From Platycnemis pennipes (taxonomy: Eukaryota > Arthropoda > Insecta > Odonata > Platycnemididae): a stretch of DNA of 64,000 bases. Below, one piece after another: positions 43,996 to 54,556 of the stretch. Every line of letters begins with the position of its first letter. The stretch's first letter is position 1. The stretch is taken from contig OW121855.1 in assembly GCA_933228895.1 (NCBI GenBank), positions 71,138,698 through 71,202,697 of the forward strand, given 5' to 3'. The notes below the pieces were generated by a model that made no database searches, was not told the origin of the DNA, and saw only the letters and a program-made list of their open reading frames with translations. A program made the translations under genes and the position numbers.

Positions 43996-45276
43996 ACAGA
44001 CTTGAAAAATCAGATGATGAACTCCTCTACAGTTGACACTGAAACCAAAATGGGTGGGGAGCATAAGGCCCCACCTCCTAGGCACAAAGCAACGCGTTTC
44101 ATACGGCCTCTTATGGAGACTGCGTGTGTATTAAAACACAAATAACAATTAAATAGTACCCTAATTTCATTGCAAATACATCAGATCTTTCTAAGCTCAG
44201 TTTTGACTCCCCTAACATTTAGTTTTACTATTCTTAACCATTCTTCGTCTTTCTATTTCCTGTCTATATTTCCTTCTGCACCCACTCTGATTTTACCACG
44301 CGAAAAAACAACTGCATCCGCAAGAGAAACGCGAGAGGCAAGCCCTAATGTCCGTGCCGACCAAGGTGGCTGAGCTTGTTTCTCAAGTCACTTGCGATGC
44401 CTCCTCCAGTAAGCTCTAACCTCTTTGGTTACTCTAATATTTAGAGAGGATACTGGTGGTGAAGTAGAGTGGAGTGTTATGCTTCAAAAATGCTAATTAG
44501 CTTCAAAATTAAGTACAATATTTTTTTTTCAATTCCTCAATGCTTTCATGTTGAAAGCTCTTCATAAACATGATTTTGTCTACGCAAGAACTAATAGTTT
44601 TTGTAACTCTGAGATGATAGCGACGAAGATGAGTGTCCTTGGCTTAAGAGCATATGATTCGGTAAACTGCGTGTTCGATGGTGGCAGCGTGATACTAGAG
44701 GTTTGCCGCTACGGGCGTGGTAGCAAAATTGATCCGACGTCTTGCTGTCTTTGTTAACTCGAATTCTTTGGCTTCCGATTCCAAACCTTCCACCCCTAAA
44801 TCCTCTCTCCCAATCACCTATTTCCATCCTTTTTCCTTCCTTACCCATGAGTGCTTTTCAGAGTAATGCCGCGGGCGTTATAGCCAGAGAACTAAGGTCT
44901 AAATGCAGTATTTGGGCAAAAAGGAGAAAAACCGATTCCAACAACATGGGCAGTAATTTTTCTCGTTGAATCTGTCACCTCTCAACCTCTAATTCTAAAA
45001 GCACTTTCACATTACCTTCATTTTTACAGTTTACGAGGGGTGAAGAGAATCCAGCACGGACGACGTAGGGCAATGAAAAAGTAAGAAAATGGCAATGTTC
45101 TATGAAGCATCTGAGTGATCTTTTTCCTCCCAGTCTTAGCTCGAATGAAAAGTTAGGGGCCATCCTGACCAATTATCAATTTTCTGCCAAAGGGCATTAC
45201 TTAAGTAGTCGTAAAATTAGGTTTTTTTGGGTATTCAATTGCTTAGGTGATATCGGAGGGTCTAACCCTAACTTCC
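43996..45276. other. No recognised gene
   Basis: Short frames on both strands lack domains. No repeat was recognised with confidence. Confidence 0.4.
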
Positions 45277-45425
45277 TCTACGTGTTCATTTTATTCTGCG
45301 AGCCGTCGCAGGGGCGTGTGGCAGAGGGATTAACTTCAGATAAGCATGACAAAGATACCCGAAGTTGGATTCGAACTCACGACCTTTGGGTTGCTAGTCC
45401 ATAGCATTACCGACCTGTCTGTCGT
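45277..45425 (-). repeat. SINE with a LINE-derived tail
   Basis: On the minus strand a tRNA-like head (GACAGGTCGGTAATGC and TCGTGAGTTCGAATCC, ending near 45425) runs directly into the L2/CR1-like LINE tail. Read on the plus strand, the tail is GGGGCGTGTGGCAGAGGG with CAGATAAGCATGAC after it. The fusion suggests a SINE that uses the LINE's 3' end for mobilisation. Confidence 0.7.
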
Positions 45426-45879
45426 AGCTGTAGTGTGAACGTTATTTTTTCTTTTACTCTTTCATTAATACTGTTTTAACACATTGAGACGAAGTAAAGG
45501 AAAACCCCTTTTGCCAAAGTTTAAAAAAAATTAGGTTTCCGCGTAGTAGGTGCATCCTGCTCTTATCAATCATTCGTGTGTCGTAAGAAGAAGAAAAGTA
45601 ACGTGTAATTTCCTCGACACGTATGTGGGAAGGGGATACAGGTAAAGAGAAGGGAAGTTCCTGTGTAGGCATTGAGTCACTGAGACGGGAGATAAGATTG
45701 GCATTTTATTGGCGCCGTTCAGGACACTCCTTCGACTCTCACATTATTTGTTCTGAAATTTCTTATCTATTATTACCTTTTAGAATCAAAGTGACCATTG
45801 CCCTCTCCATGTATCAAGTTGTAATGCTGCATTTTCATCATCAATTTTGTCTATAATATATCCGAGGCATTTCAGTATC

Positions 45880-46350
45880 TGGCCATCACCCTAAATTCCA
45901 ATCTATCTAGGGGAAATCATATTCGAAATATTTATGGCACTGCGTTACAGAGGGAAAGATCTATTTAACAAACCACGGAAAAGTGTTCCGGTGAAAAAGT
46001 AAAAGACAGATGTTATTTTCAACTATTAAGGCCTTACGTAGAATGCGCATCGATCATTTGTATATTAGGAATAAAGATATAATTCGGAAATTGAACATGA
46101 TACAAAGAAAACAGCGCGATTTGTTAAAAAAAACTCGTATATATGCATGGTGTATATTTAAAATGTAATTTTTCCGTGTGATTATGATTTAGAAGCATCC
46201 CGCGAACCAGAAATCACTCCAACAACATTATTATACCAAGAATGAAACACTTTCTCCAATAACTTTGTGGCACGTATTCCATATCAAAGTATTTAATATG
46301 CCAACCTTTTACAGACAGAACTGAAGGATCGCGAACTTACCGCTAAAACT
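45880..46350 (+). pseudogene. Degraded L2/CR1-like LINE coding fragment
   Basis: Translated with frame changes it contains LLRPYVECASIICILG and then a segment with KLNMIQRKQRDL. This corresponds to the LLRP-LEYAASVWDP and ELERVQRRSARFV segments near the end of LINE reverse transcriptase proteins. It is in the opposite orientation to most other copies here and heavily mutated. Confidence 0.5.
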
Positions 46351-46429
46351 TAAACGGCGTTACCCGCTGAAATTACACAATAGCAGAAATTCTACAGAGG
46401 AAATAATCATACGCCTTGACCATATTCGA

Positions 46430-46490
46430 AACCGGATCCTCTAATTTCCAGGCAGGTGCTTTAACCAATTAAGCTACCCTGTGGAAGTTT
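46430..46490 (-). repeat. tRNA-like SINE head or tRNA pseudogene
   Basis: In complement: GGGTAGCTTAATTGGTTAAA (A-box) and CCGGTTTCGAATATGG (B-box). The acceptor arms do not pair well, so this is not a working tRNA. Confidence 0.55.
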
Positions 46491-46734
46491 TTGGAGGCTT
46501 TAAGTTTGGAGTTTTTGGGGAAACAAGATTTACCTACTCGAACTGCTAGAAATGTTATGTCACAAATTAGCCGTTATGGTTTCCTGTGGCTTTTAAAAGT
46601 TTACCTTATTAAATACTTCGTAATACCAACTTGGAGAATGTTCTAAATCACTTGTGCTGGTACCACATGGTCCTGAATTTTCGTCCACTAAAGTCGGTTT
46701 CGAGATTAGTAGATGGTTTTTTGGAGGAGGTGAC

Positions 46735-47071
46735 GGACAGCTAATGTCAATCGCGACATTTTAGGACAGGTGGATAGGGGTAGTATTTTTTCGGAGAATG
46801 GAGGAAGGGTGGAGAGAAACCCGGCGTCCGAATCAGCCCACTCATAACGAAAGGTGATTTCTTAAGAAAGAGAAGTGAAGGGAACCGAAAAGGAATACCA
46901 AAGGGATCCACGGTTTAACATCCCATCCAACGGACGAATTACTGAACTCGAGGCGCTCTCCAAGCAAGACTCAGGTATAGGACACCAATGATGAATCTCT
47001 GCCACACCCGGGATTCGAACCCTGGCCCTCAGAATGGGAGTCTACCACTCTCGCTGCCACGACATTCACCC
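46735..47071 (-). repeat. SINE family 1 with internal duplication
   Basis: It has GGAGAATGGAGGAAGGGTGG, GAGAAACCCGGCGTCCGAAT and CCAACGGACGAATTACTG, and ends in an inverted head with GGGATTCGAACCCTGGCCC. A purine-rich stretch of about 40 bp (46860-46905) interrupts the body. Confidence 0.82.
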
Positions 47072-47198
47072 TATCCCTTAAAGCATTCGAGCAGTAGTGG
47101 TAGTTGTTTGAATTGTGGTGCGTCGACGGCGTGAGGTCATTTTGCATCACTCAACAACTTATTCATGATGATACTTTGATATTATGAAAGAATATGAG

Positions 47199-47577
47199 CT
47201 AAGGTAAATTCCTCATAGGTAAAATAACTTCATCCCTATTGTTAAAAACCATACTTATTAAAAAAGTTAAATCCTTGGTGATGTCGTCTGCGTCATCTCC
47301 TTGGACTTGTCTTATTTCTCCCTGAATGTCAAAGCATTCGATGTCCACACTTGTCGGCGTTTTAAGTTGGTAATATGTATCTGCCCCGTCTACACCGTCG
47401 TCGTAACGCAACTGCCGCTGGGAACAGAACGCTGGAGGAGGCAGATTCCCACGGCTTTGACTGGCTGATTCGACGGAATGCAGTTCCCATATACTCAATT
47501 ACTACCTCAATGGGTGAGCATAGTGGGAGATCACTATAAAAATAGAGTTGGCCTTCGCTTTGTTGTGGAGGAATCAC
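47199..47577 (-). other. Unrecognised minus-strand open frames
   Basis: Two overlapping frames (47199-47498 and 47362-47577) have balanced composition. One contains YDDGVDGADTYYQLKTPTSV and continues with an acidic segment including QVQGDDADDITKDLTF. I recognise no family. No splice sites clearly bound it. It may be an orphan exon or a transposon scrap. Confidence 0.25.
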
Positions 47578-47741
47578 CCAAGCCGTGAATAGATTGATAT
47601 AAGTCGGTCACGGTTGATGACTGACACTCAACCTTGAGAAGACTGATAGGAACCTCCCCCCAAAAAATACCCAGCCTAATTATCTAATGCTCAGAAGCAT
47701 TCGGCATCTCCATTTCCTACCTCGCTAATGATTTAATGCGC

Positions 47742-47835
47742 GAGTACGTGTTGGAGTGGTGGCTAGAGTACTGGCTCACAATCCCGAGGGCTCGGATTCG
47801 ATTCTTGGTGGAGGCTAATATTTTTCAAAATTAAC
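47742..47835 (+). repeat. SINE family 1, tRNA-like head
   Basis: GTTGGAGTGGTGGCTAGAGT and GGGCTCGGATTCGATTCTTGG are the A- and B-box regions. The body is lost before the hairpin at 47889. Confidence 0.7.
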
Positions 47836-47888
47836 GATACATAATTATAAGATGGAATTCGAAATCAAACTATCGACCGGGATTGCCA

Positions 47889-47946
47889 ATCTTGTAAATT
47901 TTTCTCTTACGCTCTCATCAGAGCGTAAGAGAAAAATATACAAGAT
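47889..47946. repeat. 27-bp hairpin with one mismatch
   Basis: Arms 47889-47915 and 47920-47946 pair over 27 positions with a single mismatch and a 4-base loop (CATC). The core is TTTCTCTTACGCTCT and its inverse. Confidence 0.88.
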
Positions 47947-48288
47947 TTTTATCTACGCATCTATTCCATAAGTAGTGGTAATGCCTGTCTTCTGTCTGTG
48001 GTAATGAATGGTATGCAGTAGGAGAGGAGGTAAAGATCAATGTTAAACAAGGAAAACAAAGCCTTGAAGAGGTGAAAGAGCACTGCTTTTCAGGAAGGTG
48101 GGTAACCAGCGTTGAATGAAACATAAAAGAAATGATAGTAAAATAGGTAAAGAGGGCTTTCTACAGGAAGAAGCATTTACTTACGGCTGGAAATACTTGG
48201 AAGTAAGAGAAGTTCTCTATAAAGTAAATTGAACACTTTATTAGAATAAAATTAATTGTTTCCGGCGTAACTTGGTGGAATTGATGCA

Positions 48289-48386
48289 TGATGAATAACA
48301 ATGAAACAAAAACTCATTCATTCCGCATAAAACAAATTCCACATTTTATAAGGCCTTATAAAGTTTTGTTACATTGTTATTCATCA
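48289..48386. repeat. Palindromic small element
   Basis: TGATGAATAACAATG (48289-48303) faces CATTGTTATTCATCA (48372-48386). AACAAAA/TTTTGTT continue the pairing inward, and ATAAGGCCTTAT lies within. It resembles a very small MITE or foldback piece. Confidence 0.65.
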
Positions 48387-48424
48387 CTTCATTAGAACTT
48401 ACATCTGTGGTCTGTTTTTTTATG

Positions 48425-49290
48425 ACAATGAAGCATGGATGGTGACAGCAGCGGAGAAACCAAGGCCGAAAGCATTTGAAATGTGTTGCTATAGAAGAAT
48501 GAGGAAAATTAAATGAATTTACCGAGTGGCCAACGAAGAAATCCTTAGAGGAATGGGAGAAAGGAGAATTCTGCTGTAGACTTTCAAAAGAGAACGGTAG
48601 GCACGTAGCCAGGTAGGGGGGGGGGACTTTTGGGGCTTCAGCCCCCGCGAATTTTTTTGTTAATAATTTTGTTGTTCTTATTTTAACTGGGCATGATAAT
48701 CCGGATTACACTGCGCATAATTCAAGTGTCTTGGAACGTTATCACTAGTTTGATGCATGTATGTGGTCAATAATTGTTCTTTTCAATCTGATATGTATGC
48801 ATGCGGGGTAATCGTAGACGGGTTTACTTTGTGAACTTCTGTCCTGGGGCAGGTCAAATTAACTGCTTCATAACAAGGTAAGCAGTGAACTTTACCAGAG
48901 ATAGGAAAGGGCACTGTGAGAGTAAATACCAAGCACTGAACATTAAGAGAAGAGATTTGTAACATTGCGGCACCGAACGGGGAAAGCTGATTTGTTTCAA
49001 GTTACGTAACTTACCCCCACTTCCACCCCCGAAGCAAATTTCTGACTACTTGCCTGGAGGACAGGAAAACTTAATCAGCCATATCTTGAGACACTATGGA
49101 TGTCCTGATGATGATAACCATTGAGGGAAAAGTGAATGGGATGAATGGAAAAGGAAGGGATCGTATTAGATACGTTGAGCAAGTAGTGAAGGATGTGAAA
49201 GAGAATTGTGCAAATATGAATAGGTTAGGCGATAGGAAAATCGATTGAAGAGCTGCGTTAAACCTATCCTAGGATTGTCGACCCATGATG
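48425..49290 (+). pseudogene. LINE C-terminal fragment, interrupted
   Basis: The first part (48425-48594) reads NEAWMVTAAEKPRPKAFEMC, then YRRMRKIK and ANEEILRGMGERR. The second part (about 49066-49290) continues with HILRHYGC, then GKGRDRIRYVEQVVKDVKEN and GDRKIDWRAALNLS. Both belong to the LINE family at 39429. About 470 bp of unrelated DNA separates them, and there are stops and frameshifts. Confidence 0.72.
48596..49065. mobile_element. Possible hAT-like insertion in the LINE fragment
   Basis: The left edge reads GGCACGTAGCCAGG followed by a G-run. This resembles the CAGTGGCGTAGCCAGG end of the MITE at 22760-23020. No matching right end or 8-bp duplication was found, so the identity is tentative. 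Confidence 0.4.
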
Positions 49291-49816
49291 ATGATTCCGA
49301 CGAAAATCTCCACTCTGTTACGAGAACCTGTTCAAGGGATGCGTGGTTGAGCTGCAGTGTGTAGCCAAAGGTCTGAGCGGGGCTGTGGGAAAGTGGATTG
49401 TGAAAGGACGAGGACTTGGGGCAGCAGGAAGTTGGGGGGTTATAACTGAAGGGCAACGGACGCCAGGGTCGAGCTGGGTATCCCCTCGGCGGCGTTCAAA
49501 GAACTGTGCTTTTAACTCTCGGTCACTTAAAGAGGAGGAAGTATGAGGGCAAGTTAGTGGGAAGGGGGCGTAGCAAGGGCGAAGTTGGTGTCAAATGGGG
49601 AAGATGAGCGGGATGATTTATGTGGATGATGGTCGAGCAGGGTAAAGGCTAGGGAATTCGTATCCTCATTCCGGCTTCTTTGTCACCCATTGGCTTAGCA
49701 TGCTTATGCCTACTCCTGTACCTTCTAACCTCCTTGGATTTTTGCCCGAAACGTTTACACATAGCTTTTCTTCCTCGTGACCGAGACTTTTGAACACGGA
49801 GGAGAATGCCTCACTC

Positions 49817-50125
49817 AGCCCTCGTGTGGTGTTTTTGAAACCCGACGGAAATATATCTAATGGGTTACCAAGGAGTCACGTGGTACAAACACGAATGGTT
49901 TGCAAATTTACTGTGTTTGAATCACTCGTTACAATATCACTGATTGTTTTGACTTCAGTTTTTCTCATCTCTCTCGACTATAGAGCCCCCAGGTGAGGTA
50001 AAACACAAATGCAAACAATGAATGAGGTTGTAATCAGCAGTTGCGAACCATTCGTGTTTTTACCACTTGACTCCTTGGTTACCTATTCGAGATAATTCCG
50101 ACGGTTTCAAACACAACCCCCCTGG
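49817..50125. mobile_element. Foldback MITE, copy 2
   Basis: It matches the 15060-15375 element: GGGTTACCAAGGAGTCACGT, ACAAACACGAATGGTTTGCA, TGTGTTTGAATCACTCGTTA, then the inverse set ending in TATTCGAGATAATTCCGACG and CGGTTTCAAACACAACC. The ends are CCCC/GGGG-rich. It has no protein. Confidence 0.8.
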
Positions 50126-50497
50126 TGCCCATTGCCCCTTTGTCACAACTCTTCCCTCCCTTCCACACAATATTTTTACTATCCTTTCACACCCTGACCT
50201 CTTCCCCGTACAGATCTTTTTTATATAGCCTACATATTGCCACTCAACCACCCATCCCTTGCACATAATAATGCTATTGTGGGATGAAAAGCTTCGTGCT
50301 GCCCAACAAACCAGTGAAAGATAATTGTCTTCCACTGGTTTATTGGGCAGCGCGAATTTTCTTTCAGAAATGAATATCGACAACTTCCACCAACTCAAGC
50401 CTTGTAATTTGTGCATTATAACATTTTCAACTGAGAATCAATCGAATCATCAAGTTCATACACGAAATCTAAAGAATGAATAAACATAGAAGTTAAT
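50126..50497. other. No recognised gene
   Basis: A 118-residue minus-strand frame overlaps the MITE and has no domain. Confidence 0.35.
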
Positions 50498-50747
50498 CTA
50501 CATCTACATCTATCTACATCCATACGATACCCTGCAAGCCACCGCGAGGGTGTGTGGCAGGGGGTGAAGATCACCAGGCATGCACTACTATCATGCAAAC
50601 TAGCAAATATATTGTCTCATGCAACTTGATTGTTAGTGTCTACAGTATTTAAGGGGTAAGACATGCATCATGCACTACATAATACTCTAGAATATTTCCC
50701 CTACCTATCCCTTTCCTATGCTGCCTATTCTGTTCTCCTATAGTACT
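50498..50747 (-). mobile_element. L2/CR1-like LINE, uninterrupted tail copy
   Basis: The tail is full length: CTACATCTACATCTATC, ATACCCTGCAAGCCACCGCG, GTGTGTGGCAGGGGGTGAAG, then GCAAATATATTGTCTCATGC and GTATTTAAGGGGT. It serves as the intact reference that reveals the insertion at 1938-2211. Confidence 0.88.
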
Positions 50748-51569
50748 CTTATAGTATCTTATTAATGACGGAAAACTATCGGTAGGTGAAAGGTTCATTG
50801 CCTGTATTCAGTACTTTCATCCCTGGGTGGATACATAAAATGAAATGAAGAGATTCAGGGAAAAAACAAAAGCGTGTTTCTACCAAAAAGCGCACGACAT
50901 ACAAAATATTACCTGTCGGGAAATTTTAGTGTTTTTTTAAGATACATTTTATTCCTACTTATGACTCGTTCTTCTTTCCAACTACGATCCCGCAAAAGGC
51001 ACCGCTTCATATTTTTAGCTCCGCAACTCTCCAGAATGCCACGATCAACTCTTTGGAAGAGCAAACACTCTAGTTGGGCATTTACACTGGCGGCGTGCAT
51101 GTCTATGCATCTTGAATCGACAACAATGTTCCAACCTGAGTAAATCACGTTCTGGAATGATATACGGTGGAAAATTAGCCTATTAAGATCCGTTCTTAGC
51201 CACTGGCAGATTTTTCATCTGTTTCAGGGTGTATCATTATTCGCAATAATTCACCAACTCAAAAAGTTTTCATGAGACCTTGTCCGTCCGTCACAACGTG
51301 CCTGCGAGTATTTTCGCGATAATTTGGCTTTTATTCTTGTTTGCTTCCAGGAATATTGTATCTCAAGATGTAAGAGTGTGAAATGCGCTCAATGAATGGT
51401 CCATAACTTACGTTACGCTAAAGGTGGGAGAGGTTGGGCCTTTTAAGACGCACTATCGAAGGAACAGGGTTGGGTTAAGTCTACCACTATATTGGGAGAC
51501 AGTATAGAGTACAGTAGAAAGAATTAGAATACAGTATAAATGCATTCTTTGTTCAAGCAATAATTACGA
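50748..51569. other. No recognised gene or repeat
   Basis: Short frames on both strands around 50874-51148 overlap and lack domains. Confidence 0.35.
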
Positions 51570-51620
51570 TATATAATACCCTGCAGGCCACCGTATAGGT
51601 GTGTGGCAGGGGGTCAATAT
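51570..51620 (-). mobile_element. L2/CR1-like LINE tail scrap
   Basis: ACCCTGCAGGCCACCG and GTGTGTGGCAGGGGGTC are all that remains. Confidence 0.75.
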
Positions 51621-53706
51621 TCATTGAATAAATAGTTGTATTGATAAATAAATATTTTTTTATAAGTAATGTCTGCATTGCTATTAGCAAAAAAGAGAGA
51701 GCTGATTGGCAGCGCTTTGTAATGCAGGTGTCGGTATTAGAGAACTTTACGCAGCCTCATAGGTAGGTGTGAAAAAGTGTAAAATCAGCTTTATTAAATA
51801 TTGAAATGACCCTTAAAAATAGGACATGGGTTTCTTAAATTATTCTTTTGAAATCATGGTAGGAAAATTGTCCATCAAAAGACATTGTCGCACATTCTGA
51901 TATGTTATACTGTAAAAAGTAAAAAAAAATCGTGTACAGAGATTTTTTTGATACCCATAGGAAATCAGGGGAAATTCACTAAACTTATCATGTTTGCATG
52001 AACAAAATAATGCCTTTACTTTCAGAAATCTAACTTCGGACACTGGGATATTTTCATTCAAAGTCATCATCTGCTGTAAACTATATATTGTTTTGGCATG
52101 TTGAAATATACTTTAGATAAAGTTATATTGAAAAAAAAATAATTTGAGGCACTATAAGTTGCATAGATTTCTTATTCCAAATGTGAACATTTGTAAAAAA
52201 ATAAGACAGGCGTAACATAACACTCAAATAATACTTGCATAAAATCCTGTGTTGAAACAGTTTAAAATACAAATCAATGTCAAAGGTAGTGGAAGCTTGA
52301 ATTAGCGGTAGATTTGAGTGGACGACTAAATAAGCTCTAATTGTATCACGCAAAGTAATGAAATATTGTATCCCAGAGACACTGCAAGTGCAACTATTTC
52401 ATTATGAAAGATTTGAAATCGGAAAAAATTATTTTCCCCTAATCTCCCTACAAATGCTAGTCCCGGTGGCTTAATTTGGATGCTTCAGGTTTCGTTACAA
52501 TGGATCTGTGCTTGCGTAGGTACCCAACTGAAGCTAGCCAGTGAGTACCAACTCTGACGAAACATTGCGATAAAATCATCCAAGCATCCACGCTATGGTA
52601 AATACACCATGAGAAAGCATTCGTGATGTGATTCGTGTTTTAACGATTTCCGTCAGCAATCGTGTGATTTCAATGTGGATATGCAAGTCGAGTTTATATG
52701 AGGCGTCATTAATGCATATTTAAATTTTATTTCCAAGGTTGTTACATTTTTTAATCCCGAGGTCTGGAGAGGAGAGAAATTTATCAGTCAGTCACGGCAG
52801 TCGAAAACAATTTATGAAAATTGTACCCTCATTTAAATCGCTGAAATCACGCATAGAGTAATAAATATACTCCTTTTATATTACAAATATTATGCATGAC
52901 AATGAATCATGCAACTTAAATGGAAAAAAACATGATAGCACCTAATGATGTCTGCATGGATCTAGGCTAATTTGTGAGCTACGGAATATCTATTAGATAT
53001 CTCGAGTCGAGAAATAACTACAATAAAATGTTATGCTCCCTTTAACTTTTATCTATCTTCAACTATGGCCAATTTATTTGATTCTATTTCGGGTACCCAA
53101 GGGAATGCTTTGTTTTTGCTAAAATATATTAAATTTTAACGTTAACGAACATTTTAAGTCCTTGACTATTGTTCATTTTAATTTAAAAAAAGTTATTTAT
53201 AAATCTTCTTTAGGAAAAACATGTTTTACGCTTATTTCACTCAAAAAACTTTGTTAAGCGTTTGTTCTTTTCAAGTCGTCCGATACTAGGTACGCCACAT
53301 CCTACCCCTATTTGCGCTCACCGCCTTTCCGGGAATAGTTCCCCAAAAATATGAGAATGAGACCTCGGCGGCTCGACGGTTCAACAACCGGTCACGGTGA
53401 AAGTGAGTGTGAGATGAGGAGAGATGACTCGTCCTTAGCACTCTCATTGAAATTGACGTTTCCTCCTCCGCTTCCGGAGGCGGCGGCGGTGTCACGGAGA
53501 GGTGATTTCCGCCCGTGACATTCACCAGCCGGTCAAGGGCGTTCGCTCTCCTTGAAGGCCGTTTCAATTTAAGCATGCCAAAGCACATTCTGATGCACGG
53601 AGAGATGAGCAGTGAAAAGTGGATTTTGCAAAGCGACAGACTGCAGGTAAATCCATAATGCGCGAGGGACTGCACGAAAAATAGTTCATGTTCTCCTCCC
53701 ATGATT
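51621..53706. other. No recognised gene; GC-rich patch at 53290-53700
   Basis: AT-rich until about 53280. The patch at 53290-53700 is GC-rich with a 138-residue minus-strand frame that has no domain. It contains a short perfect palindrome of CCTCCG and CGGAGG. This could be regulatory sequence. Confidence 0.35.
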
Positions 53707-53707
53707 T

Positions 53708-54059
53708 AATCAGCGTAAATTCGACTATTTGACAATATTTAAAATTTCGAAATATACGATGACTAGTGTTATGTGGTCTTGAGTAATAGTGAACGCTATT
53801 TACTGGTTTAGATTAGCTCACTTCATCATTAGCAAACTTGATCTTGACTCTTTTGTAGCATATGCGGCAATTTGTACGCACACTTGAATTAATCAGCGTA
53901 AATACGACGATTTGACGATATGTTATATTTCGCAGTACGATGACTAGCGTAATATGGCCTTGAAGAACAGCGGACCCTGTATGCTGGTTCACATTAGCTC
54001 AGTTCATCATCAGCAAGTGTGACCCCGACTCTTTCGTAACATATGCGGCAATATGTACA
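53708..54059 (+). repeat. Tandem duplication, 183-bp period
   Basis: Units 53708-53876 and 53891-54059 share AATCAGCGTAAAT, ACGATGACTAG, TTAGCTCA.TTCATCAT, GACTCTTT.GTA and CATATGCGGCAAT. They are roughly 20% diverged. Confidence 0.85.
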
Positions 54060-54179
54060 ATTTTTAGCCACCTGACCTGTAACACAGCAGAGGTAGGTCC
54101 TGAGATGTTGCAACTGCTTACTTAGATTGTATAGTACCGTCTAACTCAATTCAATCCTATGACGAACACATCACCCATC

Positions 54180-54250
54180 CCCTGCGAGAGATTCGTACTT
54201 CCGACCTTTCTATTGCCACGAAAGAGCTTTAACACTTTACCGCTAAATGC
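54180..54250 (-). repeat. tRNA-like SINE head
   Basis: In complement: TTTAGCGGTAAAGTGTTAAA and AGGTCGGAAGTACGAATCTC are degraded A- and B-box segments. Confidence 0.5.
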
Positions 54251-54267
54251 TCTTCGAGTTATTGCTG

Positions 54268-54556
54268 TTAAGGATTGGGGAGTAACTAGGCATTGGTAAA
54301 CTTTTTGCATCGCCCGATGGTGGCAGAGAACCCGGCGTTGATATTGACCTACTCTTCACCAAATACGACAAGGGTCCACTTTTTAATGGTGTACTCGACA
54401 ACCTCGACACCTCAGACGGGCGGAGTACTGAACTTTTATGCCTTATCTTCCACGCAGTAACCAAGTAGGGCCCAGAACACAGCTGGAAAAATCTACCACC
54501 GTTTAAATCCTATCCCGATCCCTCGGGGAGGAAGGCCAATACTTCCTCGCACAATT
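54268..54556 (-). repeat. SINE family 1
   Basis: Body GAGAACCCGGCGTTGATATT, GACCTACTCTTCACCAAA and CAGACGGGCGGAGTACTG, with a diverged head (CGATCCCTCGGGGAGGAAGG) at the right end. Confidence 0.75.
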
